The notes below the pieces were generated by a model that was given only the letters and a program-made list of their open reading frames with translations, did not search any database and was not told where the DNA came from. The position numbers were made by a program, and so were the translations under genes. A stretch of DNA of 64,000 nucleotides from Bubalus kerabau (lineage: Eukaryota; Chordata; Mammalia; Artiodactyla; Bovidae), in the NCBI RefSeq assembly GCF_029407905.1, contig NC_073627.1, positions 133,685,697-133,749,696 of the forward strand. The letters run 5' to 3'. This document shows positions 45,419 through 56,400 of this stretch, one piece after another. Position 1 is the stretch's first letter. Each line of letters begins with the position of its first letter.

Positions 45419-46945
45419 AATGGTTTTTTTACTTTTCATAAAGATTGTGTCTGACAAGAAATGTCTTCACATTTGTTGAGCTTATGTTGATGGTAGTCGT
45501 GATGTTTTAGGACTCTGCGCTTTGACCTGTGGTTAGAGACAGGTTTGCTGAGATAGATGTTGGAACCATAAAAGGCAGAGACTTAAAGCCAGCTAAGGGG
45601 GCTCAGGCTTATCCTGAGGTTTGAGGGGAGCCCCTGAAGGTTCTGAGCAAGTGGGGAACCTAGTGGGAGCAGCACTGGGGGTATAATCCCAAGTGTTGTG
45701 TGTCCCTGGACTTAATGGACCAGAGTTGGGAGAGAGAAACTGGTGGGGCTCTGAGAGTCATCAAGGTGACTATGCTCTGTCATTCACTAGCTGCGTGACC
45801 TTGAGAAAGCCCTCTCCCCTGTCTGGCTGGCCTCTCTTTTGCACATTTGTAAAAGTGAAGTGGTTGGAACTAGAAGACGTCTAAGATGTCTTGGGCATTC
45901 TGTGATTCTTTGGATGACCTCTGCTGGTTCAGTAGATGTTGGAAGAAAAGAGGACAGGAGGAAGGCTCTAAAGAGGGGACTCTAGAGGATGTGGGATCTA
46001 ACTGGATAGACAGGATGACGGAAAAGTGGTGGTGGGGATCAGTGATGGCTCCAACCTGCAAGGATATATTAAGAGAATAGGGACATTGTGGGAAAGCAGT
46101 TTGGATTATACAATAGGCTGATAAACTTCTGCTTTCACACCCAGTAAGGCAGACCTCTCCCACCAAAACAAACAGACCAAAAAAATACATAAATACATAG
46201 AGAAAGAGATGGCTAAGTTAATTGGCTAAGTTAGTTAAAATTGACCATTTCTCTATCAAGTTACATGAAAAGATGCTCTTTTAGCATTTATGTAAGGATT
46301 AAGGATTATGCTATTTCACAAAATTTGGTTTTTAACTTTTACATGTGGAAGAACAGCGTTTAATGCTTCAGACTTCTCAAGGGTCTTCATGGGACGTGCT
46401 GGGCGGAGTTGTTTTTGAGTGAAAGGAAAGGGAGGTTCAGGGCTCCTCAGGACTGGGGATGTTTGGGGCCAGTTAACAAGTGGATGCTAAGGTTATGGGA
46501 GCATGGTGAGCCACCTACCAGGAAAAGGTCTGCTGAGACCCTGCGAGAAGGTGAAGTTCCCAAGGGAGAGAAATTGGGGTGAAGAGTCCATGTTAGGAAA
46601 GGACAATGGTTGGCACAGTCTCCCCAAATGTTGAAATGAGGGGATAATTTGGTTTTCTGATCTTCTTTTCCTGAGCCAATTCCCCCCACCCTTCCAGACA
46701 CAGTACCACCTGGGTCCCACTGGCTCAATCACCCCGTTTATTCCTTCATCTCATTTCTCAGAAAAATCACTTGATTTTATTAGTTTAGTTTTTTATTATT
46801 AGTTTAGTTCCAGAGTGTGAACTCCATCAGGAGAAAGAACCTTGACTATATTTGTTTGCGGCTGTATAATTCTTGGCCTTTAGAACAGGGCTGGGCATAG
46901 AGTTGGAGTTCGGTCAATATGTGTTGAATAGATACATGCATGCAG
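45419..46945. other. Intergenic; one MIR-like fragment, no gene seen
   Basis: 45770-45900 has MIR wording (CACTAGCTGCGTGACCTTGA). The remainder, including the A-rich 46160-46340 with repeated GGCTAAGTTA, is not assigned. Confidence 0.45.
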
Positions 46946-47178
46946 GCTTTCCAGGTGGCGCTGGTGGTAAAGAACCCACCTGTCAATGTAGGAGACATAA
47001 GGACGCGGGTTCGATCCCTGGGTCTGGAAGATCCCCTGGAGGAGGGCATGGCAACCCATTCTAGTATTCTTGCCCGGGGAATCCTGTGGACATAGGAACC
47101 TCGCGGGCTACGGTCCATGGGATCACAAAGAGTTGGACACAACTGAAGCAACTGAGCACAGCACAGCACAGCAGATAC
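46946..47178 (+). mobile_element. Bov-tA SINE
   Basis: GGCTTTCCAGGTGGCGCTGG head, GGGTTCGATCCCTGGGTCTG box B, ending in (CAGCA)n. Confidence 0.88.
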
Positions 47179-47617
47179 ACGCATGCACACGTGAATAAAT
47201 GCAATGGTGATATTTCAGGCCTTGAGAAGCCTGGGCTGGGAAGAAATTTAGGGCAGCATGACCTTCCTCATATAACTCAGAAAGCACCTGCTGCGGGGGC
47301 TGCTGGGGACCTTCTCTGGTCTGCCTCCCTCCTGATGGGCACAGCACACACAGTCTGTCTATGGCTCTGTGAGAAACTCTGAGAAGCTATATATATAGTT
47401 CCCCTTTTGTTCTATTTTTTTCCTAAAATAATAAGGAGGTTTGAGGTGTGTGTGTGGGTGCTCAAGGAAGGCTTACAGCCTTGACAGCACTCCAGAGGAA
47501 GTGGGGTGGGGAAAGCCTTTGCCCCCCACCCCTCACTTGGCTGCCCCAGCTGCAGCTGAAGCAGTTTCCCATGGCCCTGTCCCTTTCCAGACACCTGGCT
47601 TTTCTGTTAGCCCTTTG

Positions 47618-47832
47618 GGCTTCCCAGATGACTCAGTGGTAAAGAATCCACCTGCAATATATATAGGAGATGCAGGAGATACAGGTTCAATCCCTGGGTT
47701 GGGAAGATCTCCTATAGGAGGGTATGGCAACTCACTCCAGTATTCTTGTCTGGAAAATCCCATGGACAAAGGAGTCTGGCAGGCTACAGTCCAAAGGGTG
47801 GCAGAGTCAGACACGACTGAGCATGCACACAA
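47618..47832 (+). mobile_element. Bov-tA SINE
   Basis: GGGCTTCCCAGATGACTCAG head and a Bov-A body ending GACACGACTGAGCATGCACA. Confidence 0.88.
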
Positions 47833-47875
47833 GCCCTATGGATGGAGAGGGGGTTGCCACAAGGTGTTTCTGTGA

Positions 47876-48089
47876 AGTGAAAGTGTAATTTTCTTAGTCG
47901 TGTCCGACTCTTTGGGACCCCATGGACTGTAGACCACCAGGCTCCTCTGTCCATGGGATTTCCCAGGCAAGAATACTGGAGTGGATAGCCATGCCCTCCT
48001 CCAGGGGATCTTCCCAACCCAAGGATCGAACCTACATTCTCCTGTATTGCAGGTGAATTCTTTACCATCTGAACCACTAGGGAAGCCCA
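47876..48089 (-). mobile_element. Bov-tA SINE, antisense
   Basis: TTAGTCGTGTCCGACTCTTT start, CCACTAGGGAAGCCC end. It lies head-opposed to the copy 45 bp to the left, giving an inverted SINE pair. Confidence 0.88.
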
Positions 48090-49715
48090 CCCTTTTCTGT
48101 GCCACATGGTAAATCACCCCGGGTTTACTAAGAGGCTTAAAAACAGTGCCATTCCATGTGCTCTGGTAAAGATTCTAGAAGGGCTGAATGGGGGAAGTGA
48201 ACCTCTGCTTCATGAGGGTTAGCTGGGTCCTGGTCACTCGCAGGACAATAGGACCTCTCTTGCTCCAGGGGGTCTCCCAGCAGACTTGAAGTTTTCTCAC
48301 ATGGCAGCTTGGGGGCCCCGAGTATATGTAAAAGTGGAAGCTGCCAAGCTAGGCCAGAACTGGTGGAGCATCACTTCTGCTGACTTGGATTAATTTAAGT
48401 GAGTCCCAGGATTTGCCTGGACTAGAGGGGAGAGGGCTACACAGGGTCATCAGTGGGGGCATATTCCCATGGGTGTCACCAATGCAGCAGCCTGCAAGCC
48501 TTGGGCCAGGTCCAGGAGAAGGGGAGGGGTCACCCAGGCCTGACATGAAATGCCCCAATACTGGGGTTCTGGATTTAGATGTGGGCTCCTGTCCAGGCTT
48601 GGCCAGCTGCCTGACCTTTGCACTTTGATAGCTCACCCCCTACAACCCGCCCCCCAACCACCACTGACCCCCTGCCCCCTGGTGGGAAGGGACATTACCT
48701 TTCTTACTTCAAACGCAGAAGCTCCAGGGAGCTTCCAGGACACAGCCAGGGGAAGGAGGGTAGCTTGCTTGGGAGGGTGTGACTGCCTCCCCCGCGCCGA
48801 CCCCCTGCACATCCCTATTGGCCTCATTGGCCACCTGTGCTCCTCACTGGCCTGTCACCTGTGCAGACAGGCAGGGAGACCACAGCTATGGGAAGGCCGC
48901 CCTAGGGTGCATTTCTTGTCTTCCCTCTCCTCTCCACTTCTCTAATGTTCCACTCATGCCACCAAAGCCCCCTCCGCCCATCACCTTCTCGGAGACCCTG
49001 ATCTTTCCCACCCAGAGGCACTTACATCTACCCAACACATGCTCCACAGGCTGCCTCGTATTTTTAATTCCCTCTTTACAAGTCCCTTCTGTCTCCTGCC
49101 ACCTGAGTAGAAAAGCCCTTTGAGTTTCAAATCTGGGCCCAGAGCAGTAGGGATTGTCAGTGAACAAGGCAGGCTGGCACGGAGAAGGCTGGACAGATGG
49201 CCATTGTGGTGACTGCACCTTCCTAGCTGGGAGGCCCGGGGGTGGTGACAATAGCCACCCTGGTCTCCAGCCAATGAGGCCATATGTAATAGGCCAAGGA
49301 GCTGGCTGGCGACGTGAGCGGCCGGAGAGAAGAGGCAGGGAGGTCTGAAGTTGGGGCTGGGGGAAGGGGGCTCTCTTTTGGAGAACCCTCTGCCTTTGCA
49401 GGGGACCACAGCCCTTGGTTTCCTTTCCACCTCCTCAGGTTCTCCCCAAGACCTGGTCACACAGATAAGGTCACAGGGTTGGTGAGGGGCAGGGACCAGC
49501 TGAAGGTCTATCTGATGCCAAGGCCCCTGCTTTCCTACCAGCCAATACAGCCACTATCAAAGTTGTCCCTACCCCTCCACGCCCCCCCCAACCCGCCCCC
49601 CAACCCGCTGCAAACCACCCCCACCACTGGTGGGAAGGGACATCACCTTCCTTACTCCAAATGCAGGAGCTCCAGGGAGCTGCCATGCCACAGCCAGGGG
49701 AAGGAGGGTAGCTTG
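48090..49715. other. Intergenic GC-rich sequence between SINEs and the LZTS1 3' end
   Basis: No gene or named repeat recognised apart from the duplicated segment at 48642-48777. Confidence 0.5.
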
Positions 49716-49728
49716 GGAGGGCATGAGA
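48642..49728. repeat. Direct duplication of about 140 bp, copies 48642-48777 and 49588-49728
   Basis: Both copies share CAACCCGCCCCCCAACC, GGTGGGAAGGGACAT, GCTCCAGGGAGCT and AGCCAGGGGAAGGAGGGTAG in order, with scattered mismatches and small indels. The second copy ends close to the predicted LZTS1 cleavage site. Confidence 0.85.
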
Positions 49729-52700
49729 AATGGCATTCTTTATTCATAAATAAAAACATAAAATTACCAGAAATAGTTTACATGGCCAAAAGGGGGCATC
49801 AAAAATAAATCAAAGCTGTCAAAAGCAGAGCAAACCAAACAAGACACAACCAAGAGAAAAATAACTCTGTACATAGTCTTCCAAATGCTTGTCCATCCAT
49901 AGCCAGCCTGGGCCGGAGTTCCCGCTTAGCCTGCAGAGGAAGCGCAAGGGGGACCACAGATAAATGAGGAAGGCGGAGCATGAAAGCACACAGGTGCATA
50001 CACAGGTGCGTGCCCTCCTGGCAGGGACAGCTGCGGCTCTGACCACCCAGCCTGCCTGACCCCTAGGATCTCTCTCCTAAGAAGTGGCCCAGGCTAGGCC
50101 GGGAGTCGAGCAGGGGCAGAGGCTCGGCGGGTGCTTCTCAGGGGAGAGGTACCCCCCAACGTAGTCCCCATGGAACTCGGTGTTCATGGGGACTGACTGT
50201 GCCCCCCAGGGGTTAATCCAAATGCAGAGACCAGAGGATAAATCCAGGGTGGGCGCCACATGAGAGTCTGGTCACTCCAAAGCCCAGAGGCAGAGCCCCC
50301 ATCAGGGTGGCTGCCTCCTTGCTCACAGCAGAGAGCTTCACCATCCTTTGGCTAGCAGAGCCGCAGCTCTGATCCAGCGAGCATGCGTCCCAGCAGCCGC
50401 CCTCGGGGGAAGAGGCAGCGAGCTCCCACTGGCCCTGGGCCAGGCCGCCTGTTCCAAGGCCTGCGTGGCCGACTTCTCCAGTCCTGCTCAGCCTCTGCTG
50501 CTCAGAGGCTGCTTCCGGAGAGAGGCTGGGTTTGGCAAGGTCCAGGAATAGCACGGAGGTTTTAGCACAGGGAAGGGAAGAGAAACCACACCGCGGCGAG
50601 GTCGCTATGTTATAGGACACTTTCATTCTGGTGCAACTGGGCCACCCTGGAGCCTTGGGCTGGTGGCAACCCAGGGAGGGCTCCATGGGTTGGCCTGGGG
50701 CAGAGATGGGGACAGGGGTGCAGGGCACTGTCACACTGAGGTGGAGCTGCTGTGCCCCTGAGCGCCCTTCCCTGGGGCTTAGCACCCACCTCTTTGCAGC
50801 GAGGTCTTGAGGGCAGAGCAATGGGCTTTTGGCTGCCCTTTGGGAGGGGAGGTCTCCAGCCCGAGGAGGGGGCAGCAGCCTCTTTCTATCCGTCAGGACA
50901 GCCTCTGGGAGGAAAGGACTCAGACAAGGCACAGGCTGGTAGAGATGGAGCAACCAAGAGACAAGGGGGAAGTCTTTAACTTGGGAAGCAGGGGTGATCT
51001 GCCTGTGTCCTGTGGAGGGAACTGGCCTCCAAGCAGAGAGGGGGCTCTGGGCCTGTGGATTCCGGGTTTAAGTCTAGCCTATGACTAAGAGTAATGGCTT
51101 GAAATTCCAGAGAGGCTCCTCTGTCACGTGAAGGCAGGACAGGCACAGCCTAACTTGGGGAATGGAAGGCAGAGCCAGCATCCGGGAAGGCGGCCCTGCT
51201 CTCAGTCCAGGCTCAAGGAGGGACTGTGGGGGGACCCTGGCAGGATGGGAGTCTGGAGGAGAATCAGCTCCCCACTACCACCTGGGGCCTGGAGGGGTCC
51301 ACAGTCGGGGACAGAACTGGGGAGCAATGGCCTGGGGCTGCTACATACTCAGACATTCAGTTAACCCCCCTCAGCATGCGGGCGTGAGCCCAGGAATCCA
51401 GCCGGGGCTGGCTGTCCCAGGAACAGCAGCTGCAGCTCGAGGCAAAAATAGAGCATGGAACAGCCTGGCTGCCTGCGAGATCTGGCTTGTGTCTGAAAAG
51501 ACAAGAAAGGAAAAAGAAGAAGAAAATTCCCTGAACCAAGCAACTGAGAAACAATCTTTTCTCCGCACATCTTTGAAAGGGAAAGCCAGCCTTCTGCAGG
51601 GCAGGAGTCCTTGACTATGGGGCTCAGGTGGGGCTAATGCAAGTAGAGGCGGGTGCAGCCGGGGGCCCCAGGGCCATTCAGAGGCTGTGTTTGAGCCTCT
51701 TACTGTCTTTGGACACTGGCACTTTGGGGCCCCTCCCTAACCTGTAAAGGCTCTGTCTGTACTTAGCCCCGGAGGTGACAAGGGACATGACTGGCAGCAG
51801 GATGGAGCTGAAGGTGAAGGGGGAAGGCCTAACCCAGATGACCCTGGCCATCTCAGTGGACAAAGGTTATTCTGAGTTTAAGCAAAGACTTGGTTTTAGG
51901 AATCAAAACCAATGCAGGGTAACTGCTGAGCAACTTGAATAGGAGGGGAAATCCTATCTCTGGTCTCATGATGAAAAGATCTGGGGGCTCCCCTGGGGAC
52001 AGCTTGGAGTCACACACTCCCTGCATCATCTTTCCTCCTCAGCACCCATCCCAGGGCCTTGGGGCTATGGCTTTAAGAAGAGATCAAAGGCCACCAGTCA
52101 TCCCGAGGCTGCTCACGTCCAGTCAGCAGGGCTAGAGGGTCTGGCTGTCACCATCTAGCTTCTTCTTCAGACACCCTCTGGTCTTGCTGAGTCTCGACAT
52201 CTGCCGGGTGGCCCCAGCTCTCCCCTCCTTTCTGAGACCTACAGTGTTGGGAAGCTCTTATTGCTGTTCAGCCAGGCTCTCCACATCCCACTCCAACCTC
52301 TGTCTCTCCATGGCTGGGGGGAATAGATTAGGTATGACCAGGTCAGATTCCAAAGCTTCTGGTCATAAATGCTTGTGTTCTGTTCCCAAGGGGCATCCCA
52401 GTGTGTTGGGAGCGGGGGTAGGGGGCAAGAAAAGTTGTAGGAAAAGAGGTGGAAGGGAGCTTCCGACAGTCACCACCCTCTCTGGGAGAGCATTTAGGGA
52501 ACCCTCTAAATGCTTAGAGGGTTCAAAATCTCTAAGCATTTTGAACAAAGACCAAGTTTTAGGAAGCCCGTAACCAAATCTTGATGATCCCAAGACTCCT
52601 CTCTTGGCAAAGCTGGAGGTCTGGCCGGCTGCAGGGTTGCTAAGCGCTGGATCTTGGGAAAGGCCAGGAGAGGCCCTGTAGCAGCAACCGTTCCCCACCC

Positions 52701-52845
52701 CCACCCCGCAACCAATCTCCTGGCCTTGAAGTCTGTACTTCTCTCTGAGGCCTGAGCAGAGAAGCAGGGCAAGGGAGCCCCCATTGACAGACTCAGCACC
52801 CCTGCCTCCCAATGCCATGTCCCCGGCCCTCTCCCAGGAGGCCCC
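49720..52845 (-). other. LZTS1: LZTS1 3'UTR (probable)
   Basis: About 3.1 kb after the TGA with no SINE or LINE, in sharp contrast to the flanking DNA, ending just beyond AATAAA (reverse strand 49744-49739). The length suits the long LZTS1 message I recall. The exact cleavage site is inferred. Confidence 0.65.
49739..49744 (-). promoter_or_regulatory. LZTS1: LZTS1 poly(A) signal AATAAA
   Basis: Reverse-strand AATAAA within TTTATGAATAAAGAATGCC, followed 15-25 nt downstream by pyrimidine-rich sequence. It is the first canonical hexamer I noticed past the stop. Confidence 0.6.
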
Positions 52846-53499
52846 TCAGATCTCGGTGGCGATGATGTCCTCGTAGGGGATGTCAGCCCCCTCAAGGTCG
52901 ATCTCAAAGGGCTCCCCTGCGCCGTCCCCGCGGGCCAGCTGCTGCAGTGCCTTCTCCAGGCGCTGGTTCCGTTGGTACATGGCCAGGTAGCTCTGCTGCA
53001 GCTGCTTCTGGTACTGGATCACTTTCTCCTTCTCCTCCTTCCACACCAGCCGCTCGTGCTGGAAACCAGAGGACATCTGGTCATGCCCCTGCCGCTCCTC
53101 CTTGAGCTCTGCGCGCAGCCTCTCCAGCTCGCGCTGAAGGGCGGGAACGTCGTCCGCGGAGGCGGGACCCAGGGCAGCCGCGTCCCTGCTCCGCTGCAGG
53201 GCGGCCTGGGCCCGCAGCTCCAGCAGCTCCTGCTCCAGCAGGTTCACCTTCTCCCGCAGGAGCTCCGCCTCGTTCTTCTTGCGCTGCAGCTCGTTTTCGC
53301 ACACCTCTAGCTCCAGGCCCTTGGTGCGCAGCGCGCTCTCCAAGTCCTGCGTCTTCAGCTCCAAATTCTCCAGCCGGCCGCGCGTGTCCTTCAGCTGAGC
53401 CTTCAGGTTAAGGATCTCGCTGGCCTTGGCGTTGATCTCTGTTTGGGACTCCTTCAGCTGCTGCTTCAGGAGGGAGATCTCTCCGGACTTCTGGCACAC
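52846..53499 (-). CDS. LZTS1: LZTS1 last coding exon, residues 379-595 and stop
   Basis: Acceptor GTGGCAG, then VCQKSGEISLLKQQLKE... to DIIATEI and TGA (52848-52846). It holds the leucine-zipper part of the Fez1-family domain. The segment around ALQRSRDAAALGPASADD differs from the human sequence I recall and is the most variable part of the exon. Confidence 0.96.
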   Translation of the reverse strand: MCQKSGEISLLKQQLKESQTEINAKASEILNLKAQLKDTRGRLENLELKTQDLESALRTKGLELEVCENELQRKKNEAELLREKVNLLEQELLELRAQAALQRSRDAAALGPASADDVPALQRELERLRAELKEERQGHDQMSSGFQHERLVWKEEKEKVIQYQKQLQQSYLAMYQRNQRLEKALQQLARGDGAGEPFEIDLEGADIPYEDIIATEI

Positions 53500-56400
53500 C
53501 TGCCACGGGGCAGGGGAGGGCAGGGACAAGAGAGAGCCAAGGGGTGAGAGTCCGCACGTACGGGACACCTGATTGCTTAAAAGCACTTAATCCTATGTGA
53601 TCCAGTGACTGGGACTCGTGGTTTTCACTGCCGAGGATACGGGTTCCATCCCTGATTGGGGAACTAAGCTCCTGAAAGCCACCCAGCGCGGCCAAAAATA
53701 AAAAGAACTAAACTAGTCCTCACACGGTGCCTGGAAAGAGCCCCCAGCATGGTGGTCCGGGCGACCCACGAAGGCCAAGCCCCTCTGTGAGGCTCCTTTC
53801 ATTCTGAATCTGGCTGGGTCTGTCCACAAGCCTGCCTCACCCCCAATTTAGTCTAAATCTCAGTCCATACCCAAACTCGTGTCCCTGTTGTTTGGTCGCT
53901 AAGTCCTGGCTTTGAGACCTCATGGACTGTAGCCCACCAGACTCCTCTGTCCATGGGATTCTCCAGGCAAGAATACTGGAGTGCCATTTCCTTTTCCAGG
54001 GGATCTTCCTGACCCAGGGATCGAATCTGTGTCTCTTATGTCTACTACTTTGGCAGGTAGATTTTTTTTTTTTACCACTGGGGAAGTCCACCCAAACTTA
54101 TAGCTATGTATAAATTAAGGGCCAGTGGTTTAATCTGCCCACAGCCGGTAGCTCCACTATCTACATTAACATCGATGATGTCAATTTTGGGTCTGTCTAA
54201 CTTCTATCATCTGTGTATATGCTCACACCCTCTGGCCTCACCCCTGCACATACTCTCTTCTCTTTCCTCTTGGGATAAAGACAATATTCACACAATCATG
54301 GCTGCACCCCAGCAACCTATTGGGCTCAGAGACAGTGCCCAGCTGGCATCTGACAAATGATGAGCCGCTGTTCTCCCCAGTGCCCTCCACCATTTCTGCT
54401 TCGTTCTCTGTCAAAAGTTGGCTAAGAGCAGCAAACAAAACTAATGACACTAATGAGACTGACTCAGACCCATGTGTCTATGGAGTCCTGGCCACTGGAG
54501 GTCACGTGTCCAAGGCCAGTCTGGCTGGCTGTGTCACAAGAGCATTTTCTGCCAGCCTGCAGGAAAGATGGCCAGAATGAAGGCCAGGGTCTGGGCCCCC
54601 ACAGAATAGATTCTTTGAGCAAGACTGGAAGTATTAATATTTCCTCTTTTCTTCTTGGGGCAGAACCACCCCTTTTTCTCATGCACCACCTCTGAAGTGT
54701 GCACAGCCCCACCACCATGCTTGGCTGGGACTGAAAGAGCCTTCCGATGATGAGCCTGGATTTGCGTCATGCAGGGGGCAGCAGAGCCGTGGCTGAGGAT
54801 GGGGCCTCGCTTTGAATCCTGGCTCTACCAGAGTGACCCGGCCAATTCTGCATCCATTAGCACAGTAGCATTATCAACATAAAATTCTGAACTCTGGGAC
54901 CTAATTCAGGATCAGATCCTGCCTCTGATATCTGTTATGTGGTGACTTTGGCAAGTCATCTAACAAGCTCTTTGCTATTATAATTGTTCTCTGTGCTTCA
55001 GTGTCTTTAACTCTAAATTGAGTTTCACAGGGCTGTTGTAAAGGTTAAATGAAAGGACCTGAGGCCTGGCATTAATAAACACTCTATGAATTATTGTTGT
55101 TATAAGTATGTTTGTAATATATTTCTATGTTTTTGTGAAAATTTACTTCATTTATTGTTTTACTAATAGTCTGACTGGACAACCTGGGAATGAGGTCACA
55201 GCCATGTCCAGCTTAGTTCTGGATTAGACAAGCAAGAATGGATGCATAATGCTAGCGTTGGCTTATGTTCTGAGATGGGCCAAAGTGTTCCCAAATCCTG
55301 GCTGAGAAACCATGGCTGGGAAAGGGTCTCCTGAACCAACACTGATGAGAAGAAAGGCACTGGTCCCATGGCTGAGGTCCTTTCCTCTTTGGGAAACCTG
55401 GCAAACAGAAAGTGACACTCCCTTCCCACCTGTCTAGTGCCTCTATCCATCACTTCCTCAGAAAGGATCTTTTTTCTCTACCCTTGGTAACACCTGTCGC
55501 TCTGATTTCCAGAATAAGTACAGGAGATCAGTTCAGACAGATGGCTGCATGGCTGATGGTGTGTCACCCCTACCTAGGGCTGATGCTGGTCTAACCAGAC
55601 CCAGTGAGCCCTCAGCCCCTTCCCAGGGCAGGAGTCTTTGGGGTGACTGCCGTGCACACGCCTCTTCTGATCCCTGCACCATCTTTAGAGGCCCATCAAG
55701 TGAGAAAAGTGAGCAGGATGTGGGGGTTAGGCTGTTCTCCAGTGAGACCAGGTACAGCCACCTTATTTCCAGGTGTGCCTGAGGATGTGCATGTGTACAC
55801 GAGTCCTCTTTCTTCCTGCTCTATGCTTCCATCTCAGCCCACCAGACAGAAGCTCCACTTGCACTTCTATGAGGACTGGCCAACTCTGTCCCTGAGACCT
55901 GCACAGATGTGACCACTCCCACCAGTGGGTCAAGTCCCTTTCCTCAAATGTCACAGATGAGGGACTTCCCTGGTGGTCCACTCGTTGAGACTCCATGCTC
56001 CCAATGCAGGAAGCTTGGGTTCGATTCTTGGTCAGGGAACTAAGACCCCACATGCTGTGTTGTAGCCAAAAAGTTAAAAAAAAAAAAAATCCCGCAGCTT
56101 TGGAACTGTGATGTTTTCAGAGTGCACACAGAGCCTTCCATAAAGAAAACAACAACAAAAAGATGAAGAAAAAAACATCGCAAATAGTGCTATGGTCTCT
56201 TGTGGCTTTGGGACCATCAGGAACCAGGGATGGTTTGCGGTCCTGCAGAGCCTCTGCGAGCAGATGCACAGAGGTGGCCCTCAGACAGCCTGGCTGGGAC
56301 TTGGTTCTCTTGTTCTAGTTTCTCAGCCAACGACTCAATTAGTAAATTCAATTCTGGCCATGAGGTATGGGGTTGGGGAGATGAAGAAGCCCAGGCTAAG

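Noticed and set aside
50213..50953. 246-codon reverse-strand frame inside the presumed LZTS1 3'UTR
   Set aside because: It opens with TTG, not ATG, is Pro/Ser/Gly-rich as GC-rich DNA tends to be, and resembles no family. It is best read as untranslated.
52972..53310. 112-codon plus-strand frame opposite LZTS1 exon 3
   Set aside because: Same antisense effect of the coiled-coil codons; no start context, splice sites or domain.
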